From Bacillota bacterium (GTDB lineage: Bacteria > Bacillota > Clostridia > Acetivibrionales > DUMC01), in NCBI GenBank assembly GCA_013314855.1, contig JABUEW010000009.1:1-56293 (forward strand): DNA of 56,293 nt. The letters run 5' to 3'. The translations under genes were made by a program, and so were the position numbers. How positions within the stretch are numbered: the first letter of the stretch is position 1; every line of letters starts with the position of its first letter. The notes below the pieces were generated by a model that was not told where the DNA came from, ran no database searches, and saw only the letters and a list, made by a program, of their open reading frames with translations. Positions 54,494 through 56,293 of the stretch are shown piece by piece.

Positions 54494-54505
54494 CACAAAT
54501 TTGTG
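54494..54505. promoter_or_regulatory. 12-bp palindrome upstream of the aminotransferase gene
   Basis: CACAAATTTGTG is a perfect palindrome directly followed by TGC-TATTAT, an extended -10-like sequence (54504-54512). It could be an operator for a transcript starting near 54520, with a leader of about 215 bases before the next gene. No matching regulator is identified. Confidence 0.4.
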
Positions 54506-54736
54506 CTATTATAAAACAATAATGTTAATGAAAAACTCTTTTTGTACAAGTATAATTAATATAGAAGTACAATTAAAAAAAATTAATATGAATTGTTAAG
54601 GAAAAGTTCTTTAATTGGCCTGAAAATACTGTACAAAATATTGATTCAAACATTGGGTCGAAAAGGAACTGATTCCTGTGATGTGACTTCTATGATTTAT
54701 GCTAGAATGAAATTAAAATGAAAGGGTGGATAATAC

Positions 54737-55951
54737 ATGTCTAACCTAGCAATTAATGGGGGGAACCCTCTTAGGACAGAAGGCTTTCCTAAATGGCCTC
54801 AATATGGAGAAAAGGAAAAAAAGGCATTGGAAAGGGTTTTAAATAGTGGAGTCTGGGGAACTCTGGGAAACGAGGTAAAGCAGTTTGCCAAAAAGTTTGC
54901 TGAATACCAGCAGGCAAATTATGGGATAGCAGTAACAAACGGTACCGTTTCAATAGAAATTATTTTAAGAGCATTAGGGATAGGATATAGTGACGAAGTT
55001 ATAATCCCACCATATACATTTAACGCTACAGCATCTGCCGTACTTTTCTTGGGAGCTACACCCGTGTTTGTTGATATAGAAGCTGATAGTTATAATATTG
55101 ATCCTAATAAAATTGAAGAATCAATTACCCCAAAAACAAAAGCAATTATACCGGTGCATGTAGGCGGAAGAGCCTGTGATATGGATAGAATAATGGACAT
55201 AGCATCTAAGCATAACCTCTATGTAATAGAAGACTGTGCACATGCCCATGGTTCCGAATGGAAAGTGAGAAGAGTGGGTTCAATTGGCCATGCCGGTTCA
55301 TTCAGTTTTCAGGCCAGTAAGAATTTAACCGCAGGGGAAGGTGGATTTATTACAGTAAACGATACTGCCATTTATGAAAAATGCTGGTCAATACATCATT
55401 GCGGGAGGGCTTACCGAGGGACAGTATGGTATGAACATGTAAACATTGGGACCAACGCCAGGATGACTGAATGGCAGGCAGCTATACTGGATGCTCAGAT
55501 GGAATCCCTGGATGAACAGATACAAAGGAGAATGGAAAACGCAGAGTATTTGAATTCACGTTTAGAGGAGATACCATGTGTTGAGCCATTAAAGCATGAT
55601 GAACGGATAACTAGGAATTCATACCACTTGTTTATTTTCAAGTATAAAAGTGAAAATTGCAAAGATTTACCCAGGGAAAGGTTTATAAAAGCATTAAATG
55701 CTGAAGGAATACCCTGTTCTTCCGGATATGTATGTCTTTATAAGCAGCCTCTTTTCCATGGCGAAGATATTAGAAGGGTAACAGATTCTAAAATAGATTA
55801 TAAGAATATGTATCTTGAAAATGCAGAAAAGGCCGGAGAAAAAGAAGGGATATGGCTTACTCAGAATATGCTGCTTGGGACTAAAAAAGATATGGACGAC
55901 ATTATAGATGCTATAATTAAAGTATATGAGAACGTGGATGAATTGCTGTAG
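54737..55951 (+). CDS. DegT/DnrJ/EryC1/StrS-family PLP aminotransferase
   Basis: The 404-residue sugar-aminotransferase-fold enzyme has the PLP Lys195 in FSFQASKNLTAGEGG, the ring-contacting Asp166 in YVIEDCAHAHGS, and PPYTFNATASAVLFLGATPV. Family members aminate keto-sugars or, in some operons, act with oxidoreductases on inositols. ATG 54737 follows AAAGGGTGG. It lies behind the sugar-importer operon, with a 294-base gap that may hold its own promoter. The substrate cannot be deduced. Confidence 0.9.
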   Translation: MSNLAINGGNPLRTEGFPKWPQYGEKEKKALERVLNSGVWGTLGNEVKQFAKKFAEYQQANYGIAVTNGTVSIEIILRALGIGYSDEVIIPPYTFNATASAVLFLGATPVFVDIEADSYNIDPNKIEESITPKTKAIIPVHVGGRACDMDRIMDIASKHNLYVIEDCAHAHGSEWKVRRVGSIGHAGSFSFQASKNLTAGEGGFITVNDTAIYEKCWSIHHCGRAYRGTVWYEHVNIGTNARMTEWQAAILDAQMESLDEQIQRRMENAEYLNSRLEEIPCVEPLKHDERITRNSYHLFIFKYKSENCKDLPRERFIKALNAEGIPCSSGYVCLYKQPLFHGEDIRRVTDSKIDYKNMYLENAEKAGEKEGIWLTQNMLLGTKKDMDDIIDAIIKVYENVDELL

Positions 55952-55967
55952 ATGGGGTGATTATTAA

Positions 55968-56015
55968 ATGAAAATATTGGACGCTGTATACGAATTAGGA
56001 AAAACTGGGAAATGA
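55968..56015 (+). pseudogene. Very short open frame behind the aminotransferase
   Basis: ATG 55968 after GGGGTGA encodes only MKILDAVYELGKTGK and a stop. With a ribosome site and a terminator behind it, it looks like the first codons of a gene whose body was deleted. It may also be non-functional. Confidence 0.3.
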
Positions 56016-56038
56016 TTAAGCTTAAGTGAGTGTAGAAA

Positions 56039-56066
56039 AAAAGGGGTGGCCTCGGCCACCCCTTTT
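56039..56066 (+). terminator. Strong intrinsic terminator
   Basis: AAAAGGGGTGGCC and GGCCACCCCTTTT form a perfect 13-bp inverted repeat around TC, giving a stem ending in TTTT. It closes the importer/aminotransferase unit and could work in both directions. Confidence 0.85.
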
Positions 56067-56162
56067 AAAATTTCTCCGATGTTGGTATAATATACAAAAT
56101 ACTATATTTTATAAATAATATAAGTATAAATTTTAGGATAAATTGTCAAGGGGGATTAATTT

Positions 56163-56293
56163 ATGACAGAGCTGAAGCATGAAAATTTTATTCTTATCCA
56201 TTAATAGTGGCTGCGTTAGTAATTTTATCCAATTATATAATAATATTACATAAATTTAACCATACGTTTAAGTCATCGGATAACACTATAACC
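56163..56293 (+). pseudogene. Start of a membrane protein at the window edge, apparently frameshifted
   Basis: ATG 56163 after AGGGGGATT gives MTELKHENFILIH and a stop at 56202-56204. In another frame, from about 56195, YPLIVAALVILSNYIIILHK reads as a membrane anchor and stays open to the edge. One lost or gained base near 56187-56195 would join them into a normal N-terminus with a membrane helix. The family cannot be told. Confidence 0.35.

Overview
The window is an AT-rich, low-GC Gram-positive segment with AGGAGG ribosome sites, a CIRCE-controlled groES-groEL operon, a CwlD-like amidase and LplABC-type sugar transport genes. Together these suggest an anaerobic member of the Clostridia (Ruminiclostridium/Acetivibrio-like). 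That placement is inferred from gene content and codon bias; no database search was possible.

Layout. Positions 1-12,000 are a graveyard of broken genes around a few intact ones. The broken genes are a decaying secreted matrixin-type protease locus, IS3-, IS1634- and IS605-like transposase remnants, a CAAX-protease remnant, a plasmid/phage primase scrap, AraC, NADH-oxidase-like and methionyl-tRNA-synthetase scraps. The intact ones are a MerR regulator with its own 19-bp-spacer promoter, a divergent polysaccharide deacetylase, a CwlD-like amidase, and a MarR-FetA-FetB operon with a 25-bp palindromic operator.

Positions 12,009-27,780 hold one long co-oriented chemosensory operon and are the most interesting part. 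It encodes a soluble receptor with two complete MCP signalling hairpins and no membrane segment, two proteins each made of three CheW domains, CheB, CheR, CheA with two Hpt domains, two single-domain receivers, an Hpt protein without a kinase domain, a HEAT-repeat protein, two CheX-like phosphatases and a ParA/MinD-type ATPase. No flagellar or pilus gene is present. I read it as a cytoplasmic chemosensory array, with the tandem receptor and triple CheWs building the lattice and the ParA placing or partitioning it. Input and output are unknown.

Positions 27,800-56,293 are mostly ordinary metabolism and transport: a dead VapBC-like pair, pabB-pabC, a truncated URO-D family gene fused to an AraC scrap, patatin-like phospholipase, NADP isocitrate dehydrogenase, a Gfo/Idh/MocA oxidoreductase, groES-groEL, a second URO-D family gene divergent from a LacI regulator, a heterodimeric ABC exporter with one degenerate ATP site, a 7TM-GAF-GGDEF diguanylate cyclase, a Na/Pi cotransporter, and a membrane-bound AraC regulator divergent from an LplABC-type ABC importer followed by a DegT-family aminotransferase.

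Many genes in the first 12 kb, and a few elsewhere, carry single frameshifts. Either they are decaying or some are assembly errors; raw reads would separate the two.
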